The notes beneath the pieces are model-generated. The model saw only the letters and a list, made by a program, of their open reading frames with translations. It made no database searches and was not told the origin of the DNA. Both the position numbers and the translations under genes were made by a program. Positions 1 through 9,107 of a DNA stretch of 64,000 nucleotides are shown piece by piece; the stretch's first letter is position 1; every line of letters starts with the position of its first letter. Source of the DNA: CAZDVQ01 sp964508975 (GTDB taxonomy: Bacteria; Bacteroidota; Bacteroidia; Chitinophagales; Saprospiraceae); assembly GCA_964508975.1 (NCBI GenBank), contig CAZDVQ010000002.1, positions 163,824-227,823 on the forward strand. The letters run 5' to 3'.

Positions 1-3000
1 GTTGATTGGTAGGGACAATATCATAGCTGCGACCCATGTAAGCGGTGGCAGGATTACTACAATCGCCTGAACCAGCCAGGGAAGTAGGGCTACCAATGTG
101 TACTGTTGCTGTGACTGCACCGAGGTCTTGGCCATGGGTATTAAGCGATACGAGCAAACGGCCGTTCAAGTCAAAGATATGCTGCCAGTCGTTATCATTT
201 ACTACGCAAGAGCCGCTGGTACCATCGATGGTGGCAATAGTACTCGGGCCGTTGTAAGATACCTCCACTTGGTCGGAGCTAGTACAAGTACCATTGGTGG
301 TTGTCCAAGTAAAGGTATAAACACCTGTAGCGGCAACCGTGGCATCGCTGGTGGCCGAGTTGGGAGCGCTGAAAGTAGCTGAGCCCGACCATGCACCTGT
401 ACCCAAATTTGGAGCAGTTGCATTAAGACCGAGCACGAGGTCGTTGGTACAGCTGAACAAATCAGTACCTGCGTCGGCAGTGCTAGGCATAGCATCCACG
501 GTGAAAGCAGCTGGAAAGTTTTTGCTAAACATGGTACCGTACTTGACGCCGCTTACGCTCACATCGTAAGTTCCAACGGGGAGCGTGTTGCTGACGAAGG
601 AGTTGCCTGTAAAGTAGTAATAGTTTGTGCCATCGAAGAGCTCCCAACCGATAGATGTTGCATCATTGCTACCGCTGTATGTGAGTTCTACATCCGAGCC
701 TACACAGAAAGCCGTGTTACCGGTGAAGGCCAAGTTGGGTGCTTTACGCATGATGATAGGATAATCTTCTACCTCGCCGAGGGTAGTACCGCAAGGATTG
801 TCAAAGCCACCCCAGTAACCGAGGCGAACGCGCATGCGGAGGGTATCTAATACAGCATCGCCTGGCACGGTAAAGGTGCTAGCAGCTTGGTATGCTCCGA
901 TGTTGGTATTGTACATTACCCTTTCATTGGTTGTAAATTCAGCATCGTTGTTGTAATCTATCCATGCCACAAAGTCGTTGTTACCCCAGTTGGTATTACA
1001 GTTACCAGTAATGGTATAGCTGCTATCCGTGTACAGGTGAATAAAGTCGTTGTTGTAGAACGTATAGGCGTTATTAGCCGAAGACCTATCAATGCTACCC
1101 AAACGCAGGCGATTGATGAAAAGGTTACCGTTGGTACTTTCGCCACTTGCGGCACAGAACTCATAAGGGTGAAGTTCATACATGAACTTGTAGGTCTCGG
1201 TCGTATCTTGGTTATCGCCCACAGCAAACACCTTGAAATAGACCTTATCGCCGACGGTACTGTTAGGCAGCGTTGTACTTGTACGCCAGATATTACCTGA
1301 AACCAAGCTCATAGGCAGCACGTTGGTGCTGTTGAAGTTTGGTGCGTTGAGTGCCCAGGCAACATAAACGCTAGTCAAGTTTCCGCTGTATTCGATTTGA
1401 GCTGTAACCAGCTGGTCCATGGTGACTTTTGGTGCGATGAAGGTGGGCGTAGTCGTTACGGAAGTCTTCACGATAGCGGGGTAATCGTTGCGGTCAACCA
1501 GCGAATATTCCCAGAGGCCACGGCCCCAGGTGGCTGCTTTAAGGGTGTTGGAGCCCCAATGTATATCGAGTTCTTTAACCGAGACGTTGGGCAAGCCGGG
1601 GTTGTATAAATCCCAGTCTAGCTCGCCCATTGCCATTTTATAAATGCCAATAGCCGCTCCAACATAAATATACGAATTAGACGAATGGTCGATAACCACG
1701 CTGTAACAAGGCATATTGCCGAGGTTATAGCTAATATTCTGCCAGGTAGTGCCTTGGTTGTGGGTAATATAAACCTTGGTGCCATTGTTCTCATAGCCGT
1801 CGTAAACGATAACCATCGTCTGGTCGTCGTTCGGGTCAAATGCTATACCCATGATTGGCTTGTTAGGTAAACCGTTTTTAATGTTGGTAAAGGTAGCGCC
1901 GCCATCGGTCGATAGTTCGATGTATTGGCCTTGGCTTATGGCCATTATGCTCGTATTATTGTATGCGATAGCAGCTACTTGTATTACACCCGTAAAAGTT
2001 GTTGGGCTACCGAGGGTAACCCATGAAGTACCAAAGTTGGTTGTTTTATACACCACGTTACCGAAGGTATAGGCCGTCAGGTGGTCATTCGGGTCGTAAA
2101 ACATAGGGGCTACCCAGGCGGAACTATGACCCGCAGGCGCAATGCCAGAGGTAGTCACACCGCCGTCTAAGGTTCTTCTTCTACCACCATTTTGGGTGGT
2201 GCAGAACATCCAGTTTTCGTTCAACGGGTGTATGAAAGATTCCATGCCATCGGCGCCGTAAGCTTCAATCCAGTTTGTTTCTGTTTTGATACTGGTACCG
2301 TTATCTTGTGAGCCCAAGATAGTGAGGTATTGGTTTGACTGTGATTGTCCCAGGCGGTAGTTTTCGCGGGTACCTACACTGAGGCTCAGTTTTTCCCAAG
2401 TCAAACCATTGTCCTCAGACTTACAGAGGAAACCGTCAGTACAGGCGTAATAAATGCCATTTACACAATCCAGGTAGTTATTGTCGGCATGCACATATAC
2501 CGAGCTGTTGTTGAAGGCATTTTGAAAAGAGCCTCCACCGTGTTCGGCAGAGCCAAGGCTCCACCAGGTGGCTTTACTAAAATTTCGGCCACCGTCTGAA
2601 CTTCTGAAAATATCGACATAACCTGATACCACTTTGCTTGTATCTTGGTCGTTGGGCACGGCAGTCCACAAGCTAACACCCGATGGTGCTGCACTTTGGA
2701 TGGCCGTAAAGGTAGCGCCTTGGTCAGTTGATTTCCAAAAGCCATTGTCGGAGCCCGCCCAGATACAATCAGGGCAAATTGGAGAAACAGAGATTTTAAT
2801 CTTGGCATTGTTGTTTGTGGCAAAGTCCATCAAGTTCGTATAACTCAAGCCTTGGTTGGTTGATTTAAGGATACGATTGCGGTTAGTCCCCCAGTAGTAG
2901 CCGTCATAAATATAAACAATATTGTTGTCGGTCGGGTGAAACTCAATGTCGTAAATATCCCCATCGTTGATCAAGCGGGTCCAAGTTTGCAGGTTGTCTG

Positions 3001-3781
3001 TCGAGCGGTAAATACCTTTGCTGGTGCCTACAAATACCAAGTTGGGCACCCTGGGGTGATACTCTATGATATAAATTTGGAAATTCGTACCCAAGCCGCC
3101 AAAGCCAACATTCGATGGCGTAAATGCCGTGGGGGCATAGGTTTGTCCACCATCAGTAGAGCGATAAATACCAAAGGAAGTACCGTTTTCAGCCGAGCGT
3201 ACATTAATCAGGATGGAATCAAAGTTCGTTGGCGAAGCTGCCACGGTGTTTACGCCTGACGCTGGTAAAAAGTCGGTATTATGCGACCAAGTTGCGCCTT
3301 CATCGCTGGTGCGCCAAAGGCCGCCACTGCGCGAGCCCATATAAATTTGCTGCGGGTTGTTGCGGTTAACTTCTACAAACTCTACGCGGCCAATACCGGC
3401 AGCATAATGCCCTGTAATTTGCCCCATGAAATTAGGCCCAAGCTCATTCCAGAGGCCGTTTTCAAACAGTTTATCGCCGTTGCGACGCTTGTCGTCCGCT
3501 ACCAGTCGCTCATACGTTTTAAATGGTCCATAATGGTCAACTAGGCGGTTGCCCGATGGGTAATACTTGCCCTCGTTCTCATTTTTCCAGCGCATGAACG
3601 GCTTGTACCCCGAGCCTTTAGCATTGCGGTCGATACGGCTAAAATAGGCCTCCGCCGAGTCGCAGACCGTGTAAAAATTGATGTTGAAGTCATACATCAT
3701 CTGTTTGTAGGCGGGATCTTGTACCTGCGCCATCGACAAACTTAGGCTGAACAGTAACAGCCCTGCCAAAATAAATCTCAT
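1..3781 (-). CDS. Giant secreted BNR-repeat / GEVEDY-domain protein (partial, 3' end off window)
   Basis: The open frame runs from ATG at 3781 to the left edge without a stop, giving about 1,260 residues. A signal peptide (MRFILAGLLLFSLSLSMAQ) begins it. Residues from about 100 to 760 carry many sortilin/BNR-type blades (motifs such as TSDEGATW, STDGGQTY, STDQGATF, SEDNGLTW), predicting a multi-blade beta-propeller. A GEVEDYP motif near residue 1000 marks the GEVEDY domain, preceded by a sandwich-like region with the DWDLYNPGLP and WGRGLWEYS motifs, and followed by PKD/Ig-like sequence (CVGSDVELTYSG). In Bacteroidota such proteins are usually exported by the type IX system through a C-terminal sorting domain; that end lies outside the window, so the route is inferred. 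The function is probably surface adhesion or glycan binding, but the substrate is unknown. Confidence 0.9.
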   Translation of the reverse strand, partial: MRFILAGLLLFSLSLSMAQVQDPAYKQMMYDFNINFYTVCDSAEAYFSRIDRNAKGSGYKPFMRWKNENEGKYYPSGNRLVDHYGPFKTYERLVADDKRRNGDKLFENGLWNELGPNFMGQITGHYAAGIGRVEFVEVNRNNPQQIYMGSRSGGLWRTSDEGATWSHNTDFLPASGVNTVAASPTNFDSILINVRSAENGTSFGIYRSTDGGQTYAPTAFTPSNVGFGGLGTNFQIYIIEYHPRVPNLVFVGTSKGIYRSTDNLQTWTRLINDGDIYDIEFHPTDNNIVYIYDGYYWGTNRNRILKSTNQGLSYTNLMDFATNNNAKIKISVSPICPDCIWAGSDNGFWKSTDQGATFTAIQSAAPSGVSLWTAVPNDQDTSKVVSGYVDIFRSSDGGRNFSKATWWSLGSAEHGGGSFQNAFNNSSVYVHADNNYLDCVNGIYYACTDGFLCKSEDNGLTWEKLSLSVGTRENYRLGQSQSNQYLTILGSQDNGTSIKTETNWIEAYGADGMESFIHPLNENWMFCTTQNGGRRRTLDGGVTTSGIAPAGHSSAWVAPMFYDPNDHLTAYTFGNVVYKTTNFGTSWVTLGSPTTFTGVIQVAAIAYNNTSIMAISQGQYIELSTDGGATFTNIKNGLPNKPIMGIAFDPNDDQTMVIVYDGYENNGTKVYITHNQGTTWQNISYNLGNMPCYSVVIDHSSNSYIYVGAAIGIYKMAMGELDWDLYNPGLPNVSVKELDIHWGSNTLKAATWGRGLWEYSLVDRNDYPAIVKTSVTTTPTFIAPKVTMDQLVTAQIEYSGNLTSVYVAWALNAPNFNSTNVLPMSLVSGNIWRTSTTLPNSTVGDKVYFKVFAVGDNQDTTETYKFMYELHPYEFCAASGESTNGNLFINRLRLGSIDRSSANNAYTFYNNDFIHLYTDSSYTITGNCNTNWGNNDFVAWIDYNNDAEFTTNERVMYNTNIGAYQAASTFTVPGDAVLDTLRMRVRLGYWGGFDNPCGTTLGEVEDYPIIMRKAPNLAFTGNTAFCVGSDVELTYSGSNDATSIGWELFDGTNYYYFTGNSFVSNTLPVGTYDVSVSGVKYGTMFSKNFPAAFTVDAMPSTADAGTDLFSCTNDLVLGLNATAPNLGTGAWSGSATFSAPNSATSDATVAATGVYTFTWTTTNGTCTSSDQVEVSYNGPSTIATIDGTSGSCVVNDNDWQHIFDLNGRLLVSLNTHGQDLGAVTATVHIGSPTSLAGSGDCSNPATAYMGRSYDIVPTNQ

Positions 3782-3950
3782 TGTTATAAGGTTGAATCTT
3801 GAAAAAAAAAATACTCAATGCCCTGCTGGAACATTGCAAAACTCTACCATTTATCTGGAAAGGAAGCAGCACGAATCAGCAAGGCATAGCCCTTGTCATG
3901 ATTTTTGTATCGCAAAGGTATAAAATATTTTTAATATGATATTTTTTTTT

Positions 3951-4050
3951 GGGCGCCCCGGCGCGATGCGCCGTCGGCGTGCTCCGGGGGTCGCTGCGCT
4001 CCGTGCTTTGCACCAGCGCCTGACGGCGCTGCCCTACGCATGCCTGGCGC
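3951..4050 (+). repeat. GC-rich structured intergenic repeat, copy 1
   Basis: Forward orientation (starts GGGCG after a T-run, ends GGCGC). Closing stem GCGCC/GGCGC; first hairpin CGGCGC-GAT-GCGCCG; internal hairpin AGCGCC/GGCGCT. It is followed by a short extra hairpin GGTGGC-AAA-GCCACC at 4055-4070. Confidence 0.9.
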
Positions 4051-4258
4051 AGGACGGTGGCAAAGCCACCATTTTAATTATAAATTGTTAATTATTGATT
4101 ATAAATAACCTATGCTGGTACTAATGTACAGACTCAAGGTATTGAAAACCCTAAATCTTAGTATAGGGTAGAACCGCTATTTTCGGTTCATCGTTCATCG
4201 CTCCTATCTCATCACTCCTATCTCCTATCTATCAAGGGCGGGCTTCGCCGCCCTTGTT
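4051..4258. other. Intergenic spacer between repeat copies 1 and 2
   Basis: AT-rich sequence followed by a low-complexity run of TCATC/CTATC units at about 4187-4234 and a small hairpin (GGGCGGGC-TTC-GCCGCCC) at about 4236-4253. I see no gene or RNA here. Confidence 0.5.
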
Positions 4259-4359
4259 GCGTTAGCTGGCCAAAGGGCAGCTGCGCACAGCGGCTGGTGC
4301 GTAGCACGGAGCAAAGCGAACCCCGGCGGACAGCGACGGCGCACCGCGCCGGAACGCCC
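4259..4359 (-). repeat. GC-rich structured intergenic repeat, copy 2
   Basis: Reverse orientation, about 210 bp from copy 1 and facing it. Closing stem GCGTT/AACGC, so this copy differs from copy 1 in both paired positions while keeping complementarity. First hairpin CGGCGC-GGT-GCGCCG. Confidence 0.9.
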
Positions 4360-4405
4360 AAAAAAACAAAAAAATGAATATTGCACTTGGCTTAAAAGCC
4401 AGCAG

Positions 4406-4753
4406 TTACGCCTTCCGTACGAATTCTGATTTAAGGTTCATCGCTCCAAATTCGTCAATCCTGCACGCAATGTTGTGGTCGCCTTCCTGCAAACGGATAT
4501 TTTTAACCTTGGTACCAGCTTTCACGGGGCGCGGCATACCTTTAACCGGGAGATCCTTGATCACTATAACGGAGTCGCCAGTTTGGAGTTCATTACCGTT
4601 GGCATCTAAAACCTTTTTAACGGCATCCGCTTGGTCAACTTCAGGTGCATCGGCAGGATTCCACTCGTGGAAACAAACAGAACAAGTCATTAGGCCATCG
4701 CTGAGGTACGTAAACTCAGACTGGCATTGTGGGCAAGATAAATTTTCAGACAT
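4406..4753 (-). CDS. yjdM: PhnA/YjdM-family zinc-ribbon protein
   Basis: A 115-residue protein with an N-terminal zinc ribbon (Cys7, Cys10, Cys24, Cys27) followed by the PhnA beta-domain (QTGDSVIVIKDLPVKG, GTKVKNIRL, HNIACRIDEFG). This is the full length expected for the family. It was named for the phosphonate operon but is usually encoded alone, as here, and its cellular role is not established; it should not be read as evidence of phosphonate use. The gene stands between two intergenic regions and faces away from the PBP1A gene. A long open frame on the opposite strand is a shadow. Confidence 0.93.
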   Translation of the reverse strand: MSENLSCPQCQSEFTYLSDGLMTCSVCFHEWNPADAPEVDQADAVKKVLDANGNELQTGDSVIVIKDLPVKGMPRPVKAGTKVKNIRLQEGDHNIACRIDEFGAMNLKSEFVRKA

Positions 4754-5001
4754 GGTGTGGTGTAGGTCTATAATTTAAAACAAGTTAATCACTTTGTGTG
4801 CAAAAGTAGCTAAATTCTAGCTAGCTTGAGGAAGTAATGCACTTGAGGGTGTACTATGATCGCGTCTGCGCAAACTAGGCACAAGAATTGTGAAGCGGCA
4901 GCAAGCCGTAACCGTTGAATTTAGTTGAGCGATAGATAGTTTTTTATAGCTATTACTAGGCAAACGAACATTTACGCATTCCTTATCCCGATTTTACATC
5001 T

Positions 5002-5009
5002 TATATTTG
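5002..5009 (+). promoter_or_regulatory. Bacteroidota -7 promoter element (TATATTTG) of PBP1A
   Basis: TATATTTG matches the TAnnTTTG consensus of the Bacteroidota housekeeping sigma factor and lies 24 bp upstream of the ATG at 5033. No clear TTG -33 box was seen at the expected spacing. Confidence 0.55.
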
Positions 5010-5032
5010 CAGGTTGAAAATAATACTTACCC

Positions 5033-7678
5033 ATGGCCTCTAGAAAAGAACAACCTACGGATCAATCGAAGCGAACCAAAACGGCCCAATGGGTGCGTAC
5101 GTTCTGGCGCGTTGTAGCATATGGCTTCGGCGCCGTTTTGCTTTTGTTCATCTATCTTTCCACGCAGCTGCCCTCGTTCAGGAAGTTAGAAGACCCCACG
5201 TTCCTGTTGGCATCTAACGTGTATGCCGCCGACGGCTCGACGCTGGGTACCTATTACCAAGAAAACCGTACGCCCGTTAAATACGAGGAAATCTCGAAGC
5301 ACGTCATCGATGCGCTCATTGCTACCGAGGACAAGCGTTTTTACCAGCACAGCGGTATCGATAGCAGGGCTTTGGGCCGCGTGGTGGTTAAAACTATCTT
5401 GGGTCAGGACCAAAGTGCCGGTGGTGGTAGTACCATATCGCAACAGTTGGCCAAGTTGCTGATGGGCCGACCAAACACCTCTAAAATGTTTTTCCTCCGC
5501 AAGGGTTGGGTCATGGTTACCACCAAACTCAAAGAATGGTTAACTGCCGTGAAGCTAGAACGCAAATATACCAAGGAAGAAATCATTGCCATGTACTTAA
5601 ACCAGTTTGACTACCTATACGGAGCCAATGGTATTAAATCGGCCGCTAAAATTTACTTCGGCAAAGAGCCTATCGACCTCAATATTCAAGAATCAGCCGT
5701 GCTGGTAGGCATGTTGCAGAACCCTTCGTCGAACAACCCTATCCGTTTCCCGGAAAGGGCCATGAAACGCCGCGAAGTAGTGCTCAAGCACATGATGGAA
5801 CAAGGATTCCTGAGTGCTAGCGACAAACGTGCCCAAGAGATGTACGACTCGTTACGCCAAACCAAAATTGACATCACCAAGTTTAAACCTATTGACCACA
5901 ACGAGGGCTTGGCACAGCATTTCCGCGAGTACCTGCGCATACACATCCGCGACTTGCTGAAAAAAGAAGAACTCTTGAAACCCAACGGCGAGGCATATGA
6001 CCTCTATACCGATGGTTTGAAAATTTATACCACCATCGACCCTCGCATGCAAGCGCACGCGGAGGCGGCTGCACGCGAGCACCTATCGTTCCTTCAACCC
6101 ATCTTTTACAAACACTGGGAAAAGATGGACCCCTGGACGCACCCCATACCCAACGGCAACGAGACACAGGTTCCCATTTATGCACGTAAAGCGGCACTCA
6201 ACCGCTTGATTTGGGAATCGCCCCGGTTCCAAATTGCACAGGAAAATATCTACAAACGCGTGAACGAGCTTGAAATCCGTCCAGTTGATATTGACCGGAT
6301 GATGGAGATAGAAGAAACCGAACGCGAAAAAGCAGGTAGCGGCAAAGAAAAAATTGAGCGCTGGGTGAAAACCAAATACATTACCCGCGCACAATACGAC
6401 AAGTACCTGAGCACCATGAAAGGCGCCGACTGGGGCACCATCAAGAAAGAGTTCCGCCAGATGGAAAAACACTTGAAGACCCCCGTGAAAATGAAAGTTT
6501 TTGCCTACAACGACAAGAACGAAATTGACACTATCATGTCGCCTTACGATTCAATCCGATACCACCGTATGGTACTACAAACGGGCATGGCGGCCATTGA
6601 GCCCCAAACCGGCCACGTGAAAGCCTGGGTTGGTGGTACTGGTTTCCGCTATTTCAAATTTGACCACGTGAACAAAGAGGCCCGCCGTCAGATTGGTTCT
6701 ACCATCAAGCCTTTGTTGTATGCGTTCTCCTTCGACCTACGTGGTTTTTACCCCTGCTATATCTGTAACGATGTGAAGGTTTGTATCGGCCCTGGCGATG
6801 GCCGCTTCGGCATGTCGAGCACCTGGTGCCCTAAAAACGCCGGCGGCGGTTATAGCGGTGGCTCGATGAGCTTGATTGAAGGTTTGCGCAACTCTGTAAA
6901 CACTTGTTCAGCCATGTTGATGAAGGACCTCGGCAGTACGGGGCCATTCCGCGAGTTCTTGGCTAACGTGGGTATCGATACCAGTTTTGTACCGGCGCAG
7001 CCTTCTATTTGTTTGGGTACACCCGATCTTTCGGTACTCGAAATGGCTGGGGCTTATACCATATTTGCCAACGAAGGTATGTACTCCGCACCCGTTTTTA
7101 TCACCCGGATTGAAGATAAAAATGGTAACGAAATTTGGCGTGCAAAACAAATTCCATCGCAGGCATTGGCACAAAAAGCCATTTATCAGATGGTATACAT
7201 GCTGAAAGAAAACGTACGTAAATCACCTGGATTTGCGTTTAAGAGCCAAGTGGGCGGTAAAACAGGTACCACCAACGACCAGTCGGATGGTTGGTTCATG
7301 GGCGTTACGCCTAACCTGGTTGTGGCCACCTGGACAGGTTGCGACGACCGTTTCCTTCGTTTCCGTAACATGACCTATGGTCAAGGTGCCAAGCTAGCCC
7401 GCCCAATTTTCCAGAAATTCCTGACCAAGGTGGAAAACGACCGTGAAATCGGGTTTGACGTGGCCGCCGAGTTCAAAAAACCAGAAGATTCACCTGAGTT
7501 TGATTGTGGTAGCTACCCATCGACCCCAGGCTCAGAACAAATATATTATTACAGTGAAGAAGATGAAGGTTATGGCGATGGCTGGGACCTTGACCCTGCC
7601 GTGGCGACACCCGACTCCTTGAAGAAAAAGAAAACAACCCCAGCTCCGGCCCCTGCGCCAAAGAAAAACACCCGTTAA
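5033..7678 (+). CDS. Penicillin-binding protein 1A (bifunctional transglycosylase/transpeptidase)
   Basis: A class A PBP of 881 residues that polymerises and cross-links peptidoglycan in the periplasm. One N-terminal membrane anchor spans about residues 23-43. The GT51 glycosyltransferase domain carries the catalytic EDKRFYQHSG motif (Glu99), GGSTISQQLAK, and the KLERKYTKEEIIAMYLN motif. The penicillin-binding domain has the three active-site motifs: STIK (Ser556-Lys559), SVN (621-623) and KTGT (Lys743). The stretch between the domains, about residues 330-510, is long and rich in charged residues. The C-terminus ends in a Pro/Ala/Lys-rich tail, common in this family. The stop codon directly abuts the ATG of the next gene, so the TPR lipoprotein is probably co-transcribed and may assist envelope assembly. 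Confidence 0.97.
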   Translation: MASRKEQPTDQSKRTKTAQWVRTFWRVVAYGFGAVLLLFIYLSTQLPSFRKLEDPTFLLASNVYAADGSTLGTYYQENRTPVKYEEISKHVIDALIATEDKRFYQHSGIDSRALGRVVVKTILGQDQSAGGGSTISQQLAKLLMGRPNTSKMFFLRKGWVMVTTKLKEWLTAVKLERKYTKEEIIAMYLNQFDYLYGANGIKSAAKIYFGKEPIDLNIQESAVLVGMLQNPSSNNPIRFPERAMKRREVVLKHMMEQGFLSASDKRAQEMYDSLRQTKIDITKFKPIDHNEGLAQHFREYLRIHIRDLLKKEELLKPNGEAYDLYTDGLKIYTTIDPRMQAHAEAAAREHLSFLQPIFYKHWEKMDPWTHPIPNGNETQVPIYARKAALNRLIWESPRFQIAQENIYKRVNELEIRPVDIDRMMEIEETEREKAGSGKEKIERWVKTKYITRAQYDKYLSTMKGADWGTIKKEFRQMEKHLKTPVKMKVFAYNDKNEIDTIMSPYDSIRYHRMVLQTGMAAIEPQTGHVKAWVGGTGFRYFKFDHVNKEARRQIGSTIKPLLYAFSFDLRGFYPCYICNDVKVCIGPGDGRFGMSSTWCPKNAGGGYSGGSMSLIEGLRNSVNTCSAMLMKDLGSTGPFREFLANVGIDTSFVPAQPSICLGTPDLSVLEMAGAYTIFANEGMYSAPVFITRIEDKNGNEIWRAKQIPSQALAQKAIYQMVYMLKENVRKSPGFAFKSQVGGKTGTTNDQSDGWFMGVTPNLVVATWTGCDDRFLRFRNMTYGQGAKLARPIFQKFLTKVENDREIGFDVAAEFKKPEDSPEFDCGSYPSTPGSEQIYYYSEEDEGYGDGWDLDPAVATPDSLKKKKTTPAPAPAPKKNTR

Positions 7679-8671
7679 ATGATGAAATGGATTGCACCCC
7701 TCTTGCTCATAAGCCTACTTTGGGCTTGTGGCGGTTCGAAAATTAGCCCAGAAAGCAGCAGTGGCGACCCTGCCATTGATGCCCTGACCGAAAAAATCAT
7801 GGCCGACCCCGACAATGCCGAGCTCTACTCGAAGCGGGCGGCCTTGTACATGACGGCTGGTAACTTTCAACAAGCAGCCCTGAATTACGAAAAAGCCATC
7901 TCGCTTGACTCCCTCCGCCTCGATGATTACTCGCCGATGGCCGATGCATACCTAGAGGTCAACAACTCGCGTAAAGCACTTGATGCCTTGGAGAAAGTAG
8001 CTCGCCTTGACCCTGAGAACCCCAAACGCTTACTGAGTTTGGCGGAGCTACAACAGTTGCTCACCCTACACGATGCTTCCTTGCAAACCCTGAACAAGAT
8101 ATTGGCTAAAGACCGTTATGACGCCGATGCCTTGTTTTTACTTGGCATGAATTTCAAGGAAATGGGTGATACCATGAAAGCGGCCGCAGCCTTCCAAACA
8201 GCGGTGGAGCACAACTCCGACCACGTGAATTGCTATATCCAATTGGCCCAACTCTCGGCTGAAAATGGCAAAATGGTGGCATTAACCTACTACGACAACG
8301 TGCTGCGCATCGACTCTACCAGCTATGATGCACTATTTGGCAAGGCGTATTTCTTCCAAACCATGGAACGCTACGAAGAGGCACTGGAATGGTACCGCAG
8401 GGCAACCATCCATCATGCGCAAGAGCCTGATGTTCAGTTCAATACCGCACTGGTTTACCTTGCTTTGAATAAACGAGATGAAGCATTGAAACACCTCAAC
8501 ATCACCGCTAAATTAGAGCCAACCAATGCACGAGTGTATTACTACACTGGTATTGTATACGAGCAAAAAGGCGAGAAAGACAAAGCCATCAAGCAGTACC
8601 AACAAGCTTTAAACTTTGATGCCAACTACGAGCTAGCCAAACAAGCCTTGAAGGGTTTAGGCGTTAACTAG
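7679..8671 (+). CDS. TPR-repeat lipoprotein
   Basis: A 330-residue protein with a lipoprotein signal (MMKWIAPLLLISLLWAC, lipidated Cys17) followed by about eight tetratricopeptide repeats, for example NAELYSKRAALYMTAGNFQQA and DALFLLGMNFKEMGDTMKAA. TPR arrays are protein-protein scaffolds. It begins immediately after the PBP1A stop codon, so the two are likely translated from one message and a role as a periplasmic partner of peptidoglycan synthesis is reasonable inference. The ATG at 7679 is followed by a second ATG at 7682; either could be used. Confidence 0.92.
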   Translation: MMKWIAPLLLISLLWACGGSKISPESSSGDPAIDALTEKIMADPDNAELYSKRAALYMTAGNFQQAALNYEKAISLDSLRLDDYSPMADAYLEVNNSRKALDALEKVARLDPENPKRLLSLAELQQLLTLHDASLQTLNKILAKDRYDADALFLLGMNFKEMGDTMKAAAAFQTAVEHNSDHVNCYIQLAQLSAENGKMVALTYYDNVLRIDSTSYDALFGKAYFFQTMERYEEALEWYRRATIHHAQEPDVQFNTALVYLALNKRDEALKHLNITAKLEPTNARVYYYTGIVYEQKGEKDKAIKQYQQALNFDANYELAKQALKGLGVN

Positions 8672-8686
8672 TTCTGAGTAAATCGT

Positions 8687-8770
8687 TGGTAGTTTATAGT
8701 TTTTTGACGAACAACTAGTAGATTGCCATACCATTAACTACAAACTATCAACTACAAACTATCAACTACC
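8687..8770. repeat. Short AT-rich inverted/direct repeat cluster
   Basis: GTTGGTAGTTTATAGTT at 8687-8703 is nearly the reverse complement of the unit AACTACAAACTATCAAC, which then occurs tandemly around 8738-8767. The block can fold into an imperfect hairpin between the TPR gene and the cytochrome gene. Similar low-complexity units are common between Bacteroidota genes; the function is unknown. Confidence 0.5.
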
Positions 8771-8775
8771 TAAAG

Positions 8776-9105
8776 ATGAAAAAGTGGACTTTCAGTGCTG
8801 CATTAGCCGTTATCATATTGGGCCTTTCGGCCTGTGCCGGTAATGCTCCTACCCCAGCGGAGGATAATAGCGAAGGCACCGTATCGGGAGCCAACGTGTA
8901 TACCAAGTACTGTACTTCTTGCCACGGTTCCGATGGTAAACTACAGCTCAACGGAGCATTCGACCTGAGTGCTTCGGCCTTGAGTTTGGATGAACGCGTA
9001 GCGGTTATTGCCAATGGCCGTAAGCTCATGACGGCTTACAGCGGTATCCTTTCTGCCGCCGAGATTGAAGCGGTAGCACAATATACCATGACCTTAGGAA
9101 AATAA
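8776..9105 (+). CDS. Small c-type cytochrome lipoprotein
   Basis: A 109-residue class I cytochrome c. The lipoprotein signal ends at LSAC (Cys20). The haem attachment site is CTSCH (Cys46, Cys49, His50) and Met85 in KLMTAY is the likely distal ligand. The size fits a single-haem domain anchored in the periplasm, probably as an electron shuttle. It is followed two bases later by the lpxH gene, so the two may share a transcript without sharing a pathway. The redox partner cannot be told from context. Confidence 0.92.
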   Translation: MKKWTFSAALAVIILGLSACAGNAPTPAEDNSEGTVSGANVYTKYCTSCHGSDGKLQLNGAFDLSASALSLDERVAVIANGRKLMTAYSGILSAAEIEAVAQYTMTLGK

Positions 9106-9107
9106 AC

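Noticed and set aside
45..3544. Several plus-strand frames across the first 3.5 kb
   Set aside because: All lie antisense to one continuous frame with a signal peptide, BNR repeats and a GEVEDY motif.
4374..4778. Plus-strand 134-residue frame opposite the PhnA-like gene
   Set aside because: Shadow of the real minus-strand gene, which has a clear zinc ribbon and family match.
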